64,000 bases of DNA from TK10-74A sp965217625 (GCA_965217625.1 OZ244557.1:1798001-1862000); one strand, 5' to 3'. Numbered from the stretch's first letter, positions 1-8,773 are shown. Translations and numbers: made by a program. Notes: generated by a model not told the origin, from the sequence alone.

Positions 1-207
1 GTTGCCGGTGACCGCGACGCGCTCGGCGTTGATCACGACGACGTAGTCGCCCACGTCGAGGGCGGGGGTGTAGGCGGGCTTGTGCTTGCCGCGCAGCAGG
101 ATGGCGATCTCGCTGGCGACGCGCCCCAGGGGGCGGTCGGCCACGTCGATCACGTGCCAGGTGCGCTCGACCTCAGCGGCGCGAACGGCGTGGGTCTTCG
201 GTGTCAT
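1..207 (-). CDS. rplM: 50S ribosomal protein L13, cut by the window edge
   Basis: Only the first 69 codons are inside the window; the gene runs off the left edge, so its C-terminus is not visible. The translated start includes TWHVIDVADRPLGRVASEI, the conserved opening of L13, followed by the LLRGKHKP basic stretch. The ATG lies inside the 3' end of truA, an overlap of 35 bases in a different frame. L13 is an early-assembling large-subunit protein, and the order rplQ-truA-rplM (normally followed by rpsI) is common in bacteria. Confidence 0.95.
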   Translation of the reverse strand, partial: MTPKTHAVRAAEVERTWHVIDVADRPLGRVASEIAILLRGKHKPAYTPALDVGDYVVVINAERVAVTGN

Positions 208-1003
208 CGCAGTCATCGTCGTCGTCATTCCAATCCGCCAGCTCCGCCAGCGTGTATCGAACCCCAACCAAGTACAAGCCCCGCGGCGGCGCCGACGGTG
301 CGGCGGTCCCGTAGACCGGCCGCTGCAGCAGCGCCGCGATGCGCTCCGGCTCCGCCCGCCCGCGGCCGATCTCGACGATCTGCCCGGTCATGCGCCGCAC
401 TTGGTGCGGCAGGAAGGCGTTCGCCTCGAACTCCAAGCGCCAGCCCCCCGGCCGGGGCCGCAGCCGCGCCGCCGTGAGGCGCCGCCGGCTGTGCCCCGTC
501 GCGGGCCGGGCCGCGAAGGAGGCGAAGTCCCGATCGCCCGGCAGGAGCGCCAGCGCTTGGGACATCTTCGCCGCATCCAGCGGCCCGCGCATCACCCAGG
601 CCCCGGAGTCCCAGAGCGGCTGGCGCACGGGGGCGAGGCGCAGGTGATAGTGGTAGCGCCGGGCGCAGGCATCGCGCCGGGGATCGAAGTCGGGCGGCAC
701 GAGGCGCGCATCCTGGACGGCGACGGCGGCGGGCAAGAAGTGGTTCAAGCCGTGGCGCCAGCGGTCCGGGCTGAGCGCCGCATCGCTGCTGAGCGCCGCC
801 ACCTGGCCGGTGGCGTGCACTCCTGCGTCGGTGCGGCCGGCGAAATCGACCCGGTGCACGGTTCCGGTCAGCGCCTGCGCCGCCGCCTCCATCGCGGCCT
901 GCACGGTCGGGGGACCGGCCTGCCGCTGCGACCCCGCGAACGGGCCGCCATCGTATTGGAGGAGGAGCGCAATGCGGCGCCGGTGCGCCGGGGGCGTGGT
1001 CAG
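173..1003 (-). CDS. truA: tRNA pseudouridine(38-40) synthase TruA
   Basis: TruA isomerises uridines 38-40 in the tRNA anticodon arm. The catalytic Asp sits in the motif FAGRTDAGVHATGQ, and the C-terminal half has the family motif NAFLPHQVRRM. The N-terminal strand (RRIALLLQYDGGPFAGSQRQ) is encoded upstream of the first GTG, so translation must begin earlier. No ATG, GTG or TTG is in frame there. The best candidate is a CTG at 1003-1001 that overlaps the rplQ stop (CTGA) and follows an AGGAGG-like ribosome site by four bases. From CTG the protein is 276 residues, normal for TruA. The C-terminus is an Asp-rich tail overlapping rplM. Function is secure; the start is inferred. Confidence 0.9.
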   Translation of the reverse strand: MTTPPAHRRRIALLLQYDGGPFAGSQRQAGPPTVQAAMEAAAQALTGTVHRVDFAGRTDAGVHATGQVAALSSDAALSPDRWRHGLNHFLPAAVAVQDARLVPPDFDPRRDACARRYHYHLRLAPVRQPLWDSGAWVMRGPLDAAKMSQALALLPGDRDFASFAARPATGHSRRRLTAARLRPRPGGWRLEFEANAFLPHQVRRMTGQIVEIGRGRAEPERIAALLQRPVYGTAAPSAPPRGLYLVGVRYTLAELADWNDDDDDCDDTEDPRRSRR

Positions 1004-1506
1004 GCGTCCTCCTTTGTTCCTACCGCGTCCCGCGGGGGTGTTGCTACCGCGTCCCGCGTGGGCGTTGCGGCGCCCGTGGTGGGCGTGGTGGGCGTGGCCG
1101 CGTCCGGGGAGCCGGTCTCGGCGGCCGACTCGATGATGCTGTCGCCGGCGGCGCCTTCGACCAGCTCGATCTGGGCCATGCGGGCGCCGTCGCCCAGGCG
1201 CGGGCCCAGCTTGACGATGCGGGTGTAGCCGCCGGGGCGATCACGGAAGCGCGGTCCCAGCTCGTGGAAGAGGCGGCGCAGGACGGCGTTGTCGGTGAGC
1301 ACGGCGCCGGCGCGGCGGCGGGCGGCGCTGTCGCCGCGCTTGCCGAGCGTGATGACCCGTTCGGCGATCGGCCGCAGCTCCTTGGCCTTGGCCTCGGTCG
1401 TGACGATGCGGTCATGGCGCAGCAGGGCGGTGACCTGATTGTGGATCAGGGCCTTCCGGTGCGTCGCGGTGCGCCCCAGCTGACGCCGTGCAATGCGATG
1501 GCGCAT
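1000..1506 (-). CDS. rplQ: 50S ribosomal protein L17 with C-terminal extension
   Basis: L17 lines the polypeptide exit tunnel region of the large subunit. The start MRHRIARRQLGRTATHRKAL is diagnostic, and the core through VKLGPRLGDGARMAQIELV covers about 118 residues. It is followed by an extra tail of about 50 residues rich in Ala, Thr, Pro and Glu, which is not part of the standard fold. It is the last ribosomal gene of the alpha operon, 39 bases after rpoA, and its stop overlaps the proposed truA start. Confidence 0.96.
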   Translation of the reverse strand: MRHRIARRQLGRTATHRKALIHNQVTALLRHDRIVTTEAKAKELRPIAERVITLGKRGDSAARRRAGAVLTDNAVLRRLFHELGPRFRDRPGGYTRIVKLGPRLGDGARMAQIELVEGAAGDSIIESAAETGSPDAATPTTPTTGAATPTRDAVATPPRDAVGTKEDA

Positions 1507-1545
1507 GGCTGTGTCCGTTCCTGTCCGTTCGCCCCGGCGCCGTCG

Positions 1546-2652
1546 CTAGGGCCGGATGCCGGGCTCCTGGCCCGCCTCGCGCAGCGCCTCGAGCAGCGCC
1601 GTGCCCAGCGAACTGATTTCTTCTTCGGCTTCCCCGGCCGGCTCGGCGTCGGGGGCGTCTTCGCCGGCCGCGGCCGCGACCGCCTCCAGCAGCTCGGCGC
1701 TGCCGAGCCGGCCGCGGGGGTCGTCCGGGGCCACGTAGCCGAGCTCGCGCAGGCGGTCCATCAGTTCGAAGAACGACTTATCGCCGAAGTTGCGCAGGCC
1801 CAGCAGCTGCTCGTCGGACTTCTCCAGCACCTGCCCAACGGACATCAGACCGCTGCGCTTGAGGCAGTTGAAGGCGCGGACGGAGAGCGAGAGATCCTCG
1901 ATGGAGACGTTGTAGCGCTCGTGGCTGAGGCCCAGCGCCACGCCCGGCAGCAGGTCGTAGGAGGTGGCCGGGGTGCCCATGTGGACGAACAGGCGCAGCT
2001 CGCGCTGGAGGATTTCGGAGGCCCGGCGGACGGCGTCCTCGCCGGTCAGGGAGCCATCGGTCCAGACTTCCAGGATGAGCCGGTCGAGGTCGCTCTCCTG
2101 GCCCACGCGGGTGGGCTGCACGGTGTAGTTGACCTTGCGCACGGGGGTAAAGACGGCGTCCATGGGGATGACGCCGATCGGCATGCCGTCGGTGTGGCCG
2201 GCGGGCACGAAGCCGAGGCCGCGCTCGACGTCGAGGGCGGCGCTGAGCCGGGCCGCGGGGGCGTCGAGCGTGGCGATGTGCAACTCCGGGTTGACGATCT
2301 CGTAGTCGCCGGGGACTTCCAGGTCGGCGGCGGTGACGACGCGTTCGCCCGCAACATCGAGGAAGATCTTGGCGGGGCGGTCGGAGAGCGCGCGCAGGCG
2401 GATGCCGCGCAGGTTGAGCAGCAGCTCCGTGGTGTCTTCCTTGATGTGGTCGATGGTGGAGAATTCGTGCTGGACTTGGTCGATGCGGGCGGCGACGACG
2501 GCGGCGCCGGGCAGCGCGGCGAGCAGCACGCGTCGCAGGGCGTTGCCGACGGTCGTGCCGAAGCCGCGGGCGAGCGGCTCGGCGACGAGCCGGACGTAGG
2601 TGGCGGTGGACTCTTCGATGGCGAGCCGGGGGTTGTCTTGCTCGGTAGTCAC
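1546..2652 (-). CDS. rpoA: DNA-directed RNA polymerase subunit alpha
   Basis: The alpha subunit dimerises to nucleate RNA polymerase assembly. The N-terminal domain shows EPLARGFGTTVGNALRRVLL, the dimerisation signature. The alpha-CTD, which contacts UP elements and activators, has the helix-hairpin-helix motif LSVRAFNCLKRSGLMSVGQV. A GTG at 2652 with a GGGAGGG ribosome site upstream was chosen (368 residues); an ATG at 2748 would overlap rpsD by 35 bases and add residues with no counterpart in the family. After the CTD comes an acidic Ala/Glu tail of roughly 60 residues, a feature shared by several neighbours here. Confidence 0.95.
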   Translation of the reverse strand: MTTEQDNPRLAIEESTATYVRLVAEPLARGFGTTVGNALRRVLLAALPGAAVVAARIDQVQHEFSTIDHIKEDTTELLLNLRGIRLRALSDRPAKIFLDVAGERVVTAADLEVPGDYEIVNPELHIATLDAPAARLSAALDVERGLGFVPAGHTDGMPIGVIPMDAVFTPVRKVNYTVQPTRVGQESDLDRLILEVWTDGSLTGEDAVRRASEILQRELRLFVHMGTPATSYDLLPGVALGLSHERYNVSIEDLSLSVRAFNCLKRSGLMSVGQVLEKSDEQLLGLRNFGDKSFFELMDRLRELGYVAPDDPRGRLGSAELLEAVAAAAGEDAPDAEPAGEAEEEISSLGTALLEALREAGQEPGIRP

Positions 2653-2713
2653 GTGGGGCGGTCCCTCCCGGGCCGTCTCTCCGCTGAGGCGGAGGACGTC
2701 TTGGATGGCGGTG

Positions 2714-3322
2714 CTAGCGGGAGTAGTACTCAACAATGGCATTCTCATCGAACTTGGTATCGACGTCGGTGCGCAGGGGCAGGGCGGTCAGCGACGCTTC
2801 CAGCTGCAGCGGATCGACGGCGATCCAGCCGGGCACCTCGCGGCCTCCCTGCCACTCTTTCACGTTCTCAAAGAACTTCGTGCCCTTCCCCCGCGCGGTC
2901 CAGCCGATGCGGTCTCCAACCTTGGCCTGAATGGATGGGATGTCGGCCTTGTGGCCGTTGATCGTGATGTGGCCGTGACAGACGATCTGGCGCGCCTGGG
3001 GCCGCGATTCGGCCAGCCCGGCCCGGTAGACGACGTTGTCGAGGCGCAGTTCGAGCAGCTGCACCAGGTTGTCGCCGGTCGCGCCGGAGCGGCGGGTGGC
3101 CTCTTTGTACATGCGCCGGAACTGCCGCTCCAGCACGCCGTAGGTGTAGCGGGCCTTCTGCTTCTCGAGCAGCTGGCGGGCGCGGTCCGAGACCTTGCGC
3201 CGGCGCGGTGATCGCTGGCCGGGCGGGTTGGGGCGCCGCTCGAGGGCGCAGCGCGCCTTCGAGCACAGGGTTTCGCCGGTGCGACGGCAGAGGCGACACG
3301 TGGGTCCGGTGTAACGCGCCAT
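2714..3322 (-). CDS. rpsD: 30S ribosomal protein S4, zinc-binding form
   Basis: S4 is a primary 16S rRNA binder that organises the 5' domain of the small subunit and in many bacteria represses its own operon. The 202-residue product has the full four-Cys zinc cluster near its N-terminus (Cys9, Cys12, Cys20, Cys25) and the S4 RNA-binding domain (LRLDNVVYRAGLAESRPQAR). It sits nine bases after rpsK and 61 bases before the rpoA start. Confidence 0.97.
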   Translation of the reverse strand: MARYTGPTCRLCRRTGETLCSKARCALERRPNPPGQRSPRRRKVSDRARQLLEKQKARYTYGVLERQFRRMYKEATRRSGATGDNLVQLLELRLDNVVYRAGLAESRPQARQIVCHGHITINGHKADIPSIQAKVGDRIGWTARGKGTKFFENVKEWQGGREVPGWIAVDPLQLEASLTALPLRTDVDTKFDENAIVEYYSR

Positions 3323-3331
3323 GGGTCGCTC

Positions 3332-3820
3332 CTAGACCCGGCGCCGCTTGCGAGGGCGGCAGCCGTTATGCGGGATGGGTGTGATGTCACGGATGGTGCG
3401 CAGCGCGATGCCGCTGGCCTGTAGGGCGCGGACGGCGGATTCGCGCCCGCTGCCGGGGCCCTTGACGAAGACATCGACCTCGCGGAGGCCGTGGTCCATC
3501 GCCTTGCGGGCGGCGTTCTCGGCCGCGATCTGGGCGGCGTAGGGGGTGCTCTTGCGGGAGCCCTTGACGCCGGTCGAGCCGGCGCTGCCCCAGGCGAGCG
3601 TGTTCCCGTTGAGGTCGGTGAGGGTGATGATCGTGTTGTTGAAGGTCGATTGCACGTAGGCGCGCCCGCGGGGCACGTTCTTGCGCTCCCGGCGCCGGCC
3701 GCGTGCGGCGCGCGCGGGCGCGGGCGCGGTGGTGGCGGGCGCCGTGGCGGCGGGCGCAGCGGCGGCGGGCGGCGCCGGGGCGGCGGGGTCGGGCGGGGGC
3801 GTTGGCTGGTCTTGCACCAT
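3332..3820 (-). CDS. rpsK: 30S ribosomal protein S11 with Pro/Ala N-terminal extension
   Basis: S11 forms part of the platform of the small subunit at the E site. The conserved core begins near residue 46 (ERKNVPRGRAYVQSTFNNTI) and ends with the canonical ITPIPHNGCRPRKRRRV. Before it is a low-complexity extension of about 45 residues made almost only of Pro, Ala and Thr, longer than in most bacterial S11 proteins (about 125-130 residues in all, 162 here). The gene lies between rpsM and rpsD as in the standard alpha operon. Confidence 0.96.
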   Translation of the reverse strand: MVQDQPTPPPDPAAPAPPAAAAPAATAPATTAPAPARAARGRRRERKNVPRGRAYVQSTFNNTIITLTDLNGNTLAWGSAGSTGVKGSRKSTPYAAQIAAENAARKAMDHGLREVDVFVKGPGSGRESAVRALQASGIALRTIRDITPIPHNGCRPRKRRRV

Positions 3821-3858
3821 GCGGTCCTCGGGCTCCTTGGATTCCCTTTGCTGGCGGG

Positions 3859-4242
3859 CTACTTCTTGAGGGCGGCGCGACGACGGCCGGCCACGGTCCG
3901 GCGCGCGCCGCGGCGCGTGCGGGCGTTGGTGCGGGTGCGCTGGCCCCGCAAGGGCAGGTTGCGACGGTGGCGCTGGCCGCGGTAGCAGTTGATGTCGATC
4001 AGCCGCTGGATGTTCTGCCGCGTCTCGCGGCGCAGGTCGCCCTCGACGAGGTAGTCGCGGTCGATGATCTCGCGCAGGCGGGAGATCTCCGACTCGGTCA
4101 GCTCGCGCATGCGCTTGTCGGGGTTGAGCTGGCTCTTGCGCACGATCTCCCGCGCGCGAGTGGCCCCAATGCCGTAGATGTAGCGCAGGGCGTACTGGAT
4201 CTTCTTGTCGTCCGGCACGTCGACGCCGGAAATGCGGGCCAT
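3859..4242 (-). CDS. rpsM: 30S ribosomal protein S13
   Basis: S13 sits in the small-subunit head and forms inter-subunit bridges. The 127-residue protein begins MARISGVDVPDDKKIQYAL and ends in the basic tail RTRTNARTRRGARRTVAGRR that reaches toward the P-site tRNA. The ATG at 4242 was preferred over an upstream in-frame ATG because the family starts at MARI. The 94 bases between it and map hold neither infA nor rpmJ, which usually stand there. Confidence 0.97.
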   Translation of the reverse strand: MARISGVDVPDDKKIQYALRYIYGIGATRAREIVRKSQLNPDKRMRELTESEISRLREIIDRDYLVEGDLRRETRQNIQRLIDINCYRGQRHRRNLPLRGQRTRTNARTRRGARRTVAGRRRAALKK

Positions 4243-4336
4243 CGTGCTCCTCCTCGTTCCGTTTCCGTTCGTTCCCGATTCCCGCTCCGCGCCCACCCGG
4301 ACGGCGACATCCCCCGGCCGGGAGGCCCCAAGCGGG

Positions 4337-5110
4337 TCAGTCCCAGGCGGTCAGGACATCTGCCGGCTCCCCGTCCCGGAGGGCCATTGTGTGTTCGAAG
4401 TGAGCAGAAAGTTTGCCATCTTTTGTGCAGACGGTCCAGCCGTCCGCTAACTCTACGGTCTCCGGGCTGCCAATGGTGGCCATTGGCTCCAGCGCGACGA
4501 CCATTCCGCAGCGCATAATCATGCCGCTGCCCGCGCGGCCGTAGTTCGGCATGCTGGGCGGCTCGTGCATGGCGCGGCCGACGCCATGCCCGACATACTT
4601 CCGCACCACACCATAGCCCGCGTCCTCGAGCACCGCCTGGATGGCAGCGCCGATGTCGCCCTTGCGGACGCCGACGCGCGCGACATCGATGCCGACCCGC
4701 AGCGACTCCCGGGTGACGTCGATCAGGCGCTGGGCCTCAGCCGACACCGTCCCGACGGGCACGGTGATGGCGGAGTCCGCCACCCAACCACCGACCGTCG
4801 CGCCGTGGTCGATGGAGAGGATGTCGCCGTCCTCCAGGATACGATCGGTGGCGAAGCCGTGGACGAGCTGTTCGTTCACGGAGGCACAGATGGCGTCGGG
4901 GAAGCCGTGGTAGCCCACGAAGGTGGGCACGACGCCGAGGCGGTCGTACTTGCGCACGACGTGCTGGTTGAGGGCCGCGAGGCGGCGGCCAGGGCGCACC
5001 ATCGCGGCGAGCTCCTGCAGCGTTTCGGCGACCAGGCGGCCGGCCGCGCGCATCTGCTCGATCTCCGCCGGGCTCTTGAGGATCACCTGGTTCGCGCGCC
5101 CGTCGAGCAT
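4337..5110 (-). CDS. map: methionine aminopeptidase, type I
   Basis: This enzyme removes the initiator methionine from nascent proteins. All five metal ligands of the pita-bread fold are visible: Asp101, Asp112, His175 (in GHGVGRAMHEPP), Glu208 (VALEPM) and Glu239 (HFEHT). The length, 257 residues, fits the short type Ia form without an N-terminal zinc extension. The ATG overlaps the adk stop (TGATG), so the two are probably translated in a coupled way. adk-map next to secY is a common spc-operon arrangement. Confidence 0.96.
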   Translation of the reverse strand: MLDGRANQVILKSPAEIEQMRAAGRLVAETLQELAAMVRPGRRLAALNQHVVRKYDRLGVVPTFVGYHGFPDAICASVNEQLVHGFATDRILEDGDILSIDHGATVGGWVADSAITVPVGTVSAEAQRLIDVTRESLRVGIDVARVGVRKGDIGAAIQAVLEDAGYGVVRKYVGHGVGRAMHEPPSMPNYGRAGSGMIMRCGMVVALEPMATIGSPETVELADGWTVCTKDGKLSAHFEHTMALRDGEPADVLTAWD

Positions 5111-5772
5111 CAGCGCCCCTCCGGCAGGCCAGTCGGCAGAGCGGCCAGCAGGTCGGCGCCGACGCCGGCGGGAGGGCGGGCGCCGTCGATGCGGACGAGG
5201 CGGCCGGCCGTCTCGTAGAAGGCGATCAGGGGGGCGGTCTGCTGGGCGTAGACGGAGAGCCGCCGATCGATCGCGGCCGGGGTGTCGTCGTCGCGCTGGG
5301 TCAGCGCGGCGCCGCAGCGGTCGCATGCGCCGGCGGTCGTGGGGGGGTTGTTCGTCTCGTGGTAGACCGAGCCGTCGGCGGGGCAGGTCCAGCGGCCGCC
5401 CAGGCGGGCGCGGACCTCGTCGGGCGGCACGTCGATCAGGAGCGCCGCGTCGACCGCTTGGTCGCGCTCGGCGAGGGCGTCATCGAGGGCGCGCGCTTGC
5501 TCGACGGTGCGGGGGAAGCCGTCGAGCAGGGACCCGGCGGCGGCATCGGGCCGGTCCATGCGCTCGCGCAGCATGGCGATCGTGACGGCGTCGGGGACGA
5601 GTTCGCCGCGGTCCATGTACTGCTTCGCCAGGCGGCCGAGGTCGGTGCCGCCGCGCACATTCTCGCGGAACATGTCGCCCGTGGCGACGTGCACGAGGCC
5701 CGTCGCCTGCACGATGCGGGCGGCCTGGGTGCCTTTGCCGGCGCCGGGGGGGCCGAGCAGGATGATGTGCAT
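5110..5772 (-). CDS. adk: adenylate kinase
   Basis: Adenylate kinase interconverts ATP, AMP and ADP. The P-loop GPPGAGKGT is at residues 7-15, and the AMP-binding DGFPRT motif at 84-89. The LID domain is of the long, metal-binding type: ligands appear to be Cys130, Asp133, Cys150 and Cys153, so one usual Cys is replaced by Asp. The 220-residue length fits the long form. It starts two bases after the secY stop and overlaps map by one base. Confidence 0.96.
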   Translation of the reverse strand: MHIILLGPPGAGKGTQAARIVQATGLVHVATGDMFRENVRGGTDLGRLAKQYMDRGELVPDAVTIAMLRERMDRPDAAAGSLLDGFPRTVEQARALDDALAERDQAVDAALLIDVPPDEVRARLGGRWTCPADGSVYHETNNPPTTAGACDRCGAALTQRDDDTPAAIDRRLSVYAQQTAPLIAFYETAGRLVRIDGARPPAGVGADLLAALPTGLPEGR

Positions 5773-5774
5773 CG

Positions 5775-7526
5775 CTAGCGGATGAACCCTTCGTAGTTGC
5801 GCATGAGGAGTTGCGACTCGACCTGCTTCATGGTGTCGAGGGCGACGCCGACGACGATCAGCAGGCCGGTGCTGGAGATCGTGAGGGCCTGACTGTCGGG
5901 GATGAACTCGGTCGTCAGGAAGGGCACGATCGCGATGAAGCCGAGGAAGAGGGCGCCCGCGAAGGTGATGCGAACCAGCACCTTGTTGACGTAGTCCTGC
6001 GTGGGACGGCCGGGACGGATGCCGGGCACGAAGCCGCCCTGCTTCTGCAGGTTCTCGGAGATGTTCTGCTGCTGGAAGGTGACCACGGTGTAGAAGAACG
6101 TGAAGCCCATGACGAGCAGGAAGGAGAGCGCCCAGTACAGCGGGCGGCCGGGGGAGAAGTTCTCCTCGACCCAGGAGGCGGCGCGCACGGCGACGCCCGG
6201 GCGCTGGCCGGCGATCTGCCCCTCGACGGCGTCGACGGTGAACGGATCGTCGGGGCCATCGAGGTGGGTGCGCACCGCCGTCTGGGCGATGAGGTCGCCC
6301 TCGATGTCGTCCAGGACGATGAGCCCGGTTCCGATCTCGTTGTTCTCGATGCTCCAGGTGGGCACGATCTGGCCGCTGCCGGGGTCGGTTTGCGCTTCGA
6401 CGCGGGTGAGCACGTTGGCCTTGTTGGCGCGGTTGATGTCATCGATGACGTCGCGGAAGGTGTCCTCCTCGGCGTTCCAGGCGACCTCGCCGGCGTTGAC
6501 GAGGATCGTCCCCTCGGCGGCGATGCCGGGGAAGGCCTCGGCCAGCGACAGTTCGTCGGCCTGGTCGGCGGCGAAGGGCAGCTCGACGCGGGTGCGGGTG
6601 GCGGTGTCGTCGCCGGCCGTGCCGGTCACCCAGCCGGCGATGACGGAGGGGAAGATGATGATCGAGAAGGCGAAGATGAGCGGGATCATGCCGGCGCTGT
6701 TAACGCGCAGGGGGATATGACTCTGCCCGCTCTGCCGGTACATGCGTCCGCCCCGGAAGACGGACCGGGCGTACTGCACGGGGATGCGTCGCTGGGCTTC
6801 CTGGAAGAAGACGATCAGGGCGACCAGGACCAGGGCGATGGCGACCACGATCAGGATGCCGCTGGCGCCGGTGTCGCTGGCGCGGATGGAGTTGAACAGC
6901 GTGGGGAAGCTGGCGATGATGCCGCCGAAGATGATCAGCGAGATGCCGTTGCCGATGCCGCGCTCCGTGATCAGCTCGCCCAGCCAGATCAGGAACATCG
7001 TGCCGGCGGTCATCGAGATGACGGCCGAGAGCGTGGGCAGGGCGTCGGCGCCGCTGAAGCCGATGCCGGAGATCGCGTTGGCGTTCTCGAGCAGCAGCAA
7101 CTGGCCGTAGCCCTGCACCACCGACATGGGCAGCGCGAACCAGTAGGTGTAGAGGCCGATCTTGTTGCGGCCCGCCTCGCCCTCCTTGGAGAGCGCCTGC
7201 AGGCGGGGGATCATCGGCGTCATCAGCTGCATGACGATGGACGCGGTGATGTAGGGATAGACGCCCAGCGCGACGATGCTGAGGTTCTCCAGGCCGCCGC
7301 CGCTGAACAGGTTGAGGAAGCCCAGCACGGGGTTGTTCTGCAGGGCGTTGTCGAGCTGGACGAGGTTGACGTTGGGCACGGGCACGTGCGCGAGGAAGCG
7401 GAAGACCACCAGCATCGCCAGCGTGAAGGCGAGCTTGCGGCGGACGTCCGGCTGGCGCCAGGCGTCGACGAGGGCCTGGAGCAGGCGCGGTCTAGTTGGA
7501 CTCTGCGCCGTCGGGGCTCGCTGCAT
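5775..7526 (-). CDS. secY: protein translocase subunit SecY with large extracytoplasmic insertion
   Basis: SecY is the protein-conducting channel of the Sec translocon in the cytoplasmic membrane. Landmarks include the N-terminal TM region (LAFTLAMLVVFRFLAHVPVP), the cytoplasmic-loop residues GNGISLIIF and QEAQRRIPVQYA, and FVPGIRPGRPTQDYV after TM8. The product is 583 residues against roughly 430 usually. The excess is about 130-160 residues (roughly residues 301-460) between TM7 and TM8, predicted outside the cell; it is acidic and has no long hydrophobic stretch. The ATG at 7526 overlaps rplO by 35 bases but has a well-placed GAGGAG ribosome site, supporting this start. Confidence 0.95.
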   Translation of the reverse strand: MQRAPTAQSPTRPRLLQALVDAWRQPDVRRKLAFTLAMLVVFRFLAHVPVPNVNLVQLDNALQNNPVLGFLNLFSGGGLENLSIVALGVYPYITASIVMQLMTPMIPRLQALSKEGEAGRNKIGLYTYWFALPMSVVQGYGQLLLLENANAISGIGFSGADALPTLSAVISMTAGTMFLIWLGELITERGIGNGISLIIFGGIIASFPTLFNSIRASDTGASGILIVVAIALVLVALIVFFQEAQRRIPVQYARSVFRGGRMYRQSGQSHIPLRVNSAGMIPLIFAFSIIIFPSVIAGWVTGTAGDDTATRTRVELPFAADQADELSLAEAFPGIAAEGTILVNAGEVAWNAEEDTFRDVIDDINRANKANVLTRVEAQTDPGSGQIVPTWSIENNEIGTGLIVLDDIEGDLIAQTAVRTHLDGPDDPFTVDAVEGQIAGQRPGVAVRAASWVEENFSPGRPLYWALSFLLVMGFTFFYTVVTFQQQNISENLQKQGGFVPGIRPGRPTQDYVNKVLVRITFAGALFLGFIAIVPFLTTEFIPDSQALTISSTGLLIVVGVALDTMKQVESQLLMRNYEGFIR

Positions 7527-7977
7527 TCAGCTCCTCAATGGTTCCACCCGCGGCTTCGATCTTCCGGCGCGCGGCAGCCGAGACCTTGGGGGCGCGCAGC
7601 GTGAGGGCGTGGGACAACTCGCCGCCGGCCAGGACTTTGAACGGCTCATCGGCGCGCTTCAGCAGCCGCGCGCCCACGAGCGCCGCCGCATCGACGGTGG
7701 CGCCCGCCGGGAAGCGATCGCCCAGCGCGCCGACGTTGATCGCGGTGTACTCGACGCGGAAGGGATTGCGGAAGCCCGGTTTGCGCGGCAGCTTGCGGAT
7801 CAGGGGCATCTGGCCGCCCTCGAAGCCGGGACGGAGGTCGTGCCCGGAGCGCGACTTCTGGCCCTTGAGGCCCTTGCCGGCGTAGGTGCCGCCGCCGGCG
7901 GCGTTGCCGCGGCCGATGCGCTTGCGGGGCCGGGTGGCCCCAGCGGGCGGACGCAGGTCGTTGGCGCGAAGTGGCAT
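7492..7977 (-). CDS. rplO: 50S ribosomal protein L15
   Basis: L15 is a late-assembly large-subunit protein. The Gly/Arg-rich N-terminus (RPRKRIGRGNAAGGGTYAGK) and the central GFEGGQMPLIRKLPRKPGF are characteristic. The 161-residue length is slightly above the usual 145-150. Its 3' end contains the secY ribosome site and start, so secY translation probably depends on ribosomes finishing rplO. Confidence 0.97.
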   Translation of the reverse strand: MPLRANDLRPPAGATRPRKRIGRGNAAGGGTYAGKGLKGQKSRSGHDLRPGFEGGQMPLIRKLPRKPGFRNPFRVEYTAINVGALGDRFPAGATVDAAALVGARLLKRADEPFKVLAGGELSHALTLRAPKVSAAARRKIEAAGGTIEELNAASPDGAESN

Positions 7978-7980
7978 GAC

Positions 7981-8163
7981 TCAATCGACCTCACTCACCG
8001 CCACCAAGTGCGCCACCTTGCGGAGCATACCACGCACATCAGGCGTATCCGGCTTCTCGACGCTCTGTCCCAGGCGGCGCAGACCCAGGGATCGGACGGT
8101 GTGCTCCTGGTCCGATCGATGGCCGATGGCGCTCTTGACGTAGGTGATCTGCAACGTGGCCAT
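7981..8163 (-). CDS. rpmD: 50S ribosomal protein L30
   Basis: The 60-residue protein matches L30, with the opening LQITYVKSAIGHRSDQEHTV and the motif SLGLRRLGQSVEKPDTPDVRG. It is packed between rpsE and rplO with three-base gaps, the standard spc-operon position. Confidence 0.95.
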   Translation of the reverse strand: MATLQITYVKSAIGHRSDQEHTVRSLGLRRLGQSVEKPDTPDVRGMLRKVAHLVAVSEVD

Positions 8164-8166
8164 GGG

Positions 8167-8763
8167 CTACTCCGTCGCCGGGGCGGCCGGCGCCGGCTCG
8201 GGCGGCGCGGCGGGCAGGCGGCCGGCCAGGGCCAGGCGCTCGCGCCGCACCTCCACCGGGTCGCGCAGCAGCTGCAGCGCTTCGATGGTGGCGCGCACGA
8301 CGTTGATCACGTTGTTGGATCCCAGCGACTTGGTCAGCACGTTGCGCACGCCGGCCGCCTCGAGGATGGCGCGCACGCCACCGCCGGCGATGACGCCGGT
8401 GCCGGGCGCGGCGGGCTTGAGCATGACGCGGGCAGCGCCGAAGTCGTGCGTGATGGGGTGCGGCAGGGTGCCGTCGCGCAGCGGCACGGTGATCATGTTG
8501 CGGCGGGCGACGGTCGCGCCCTTACGGATCGCCTCGGGCACCTCGTTGGCGCGGCCGATGCCGACGCCGACCTTGCCCTTCTGGTCACCGGCGACGATGA
8601 CGGCGGTGAAGGAGAAGCGCCGCCCGCCCTTGACGACCTTCGCGACGCGGTTGATGGAGACGACCTTCTCGACGACATCGTCACCGGGGCGATCGTCGCG
8701 GCGGCGGCGATCCCCGCGGTCACGTCCACCGCCGCCGCCTCCGCCTCCTCGATACTGGACCAT
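8167..8763 (-). CDS. rpsE: 30S ribosomal protein S5
   Basis: S5 contributes to decoding accuracy and mRNA unwinding. The double-stranded RNA-binding domain (VVEKVVSINRVAKVVKGGRR) and the signature GKVGVGIGRANEVPEAIRKG are clear, as is GVIAGGGVRAILEAAGV. The N-terminus is an unusual Gly-run followed by Arg/Asp (about 28 residues), and the C-terminus ends in a Pro/Ala tail, making 198 residues against about 165 usually. Confidence 0.96.
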   Translation of the reverse strand: MVQYRGGGGGGGGRDRGDRRRRDDRPGDDVVEKVVSINRVAKVVKGGRRFSFTAVIVAGDQKGKVGVGIGRANEVPEAIRKGATVARRNMITVPLRDGTLPHPITHDFGAARVMLKPAAPGTGVIAGGGVRAILEAAGVRNVLTKSLGSNNVINVVRATIEALQLLRDPVEVRRERLALAGRLPAAPPEPAPAAPATE

Positions 8764-8773
8764 GGGCAGCTCC

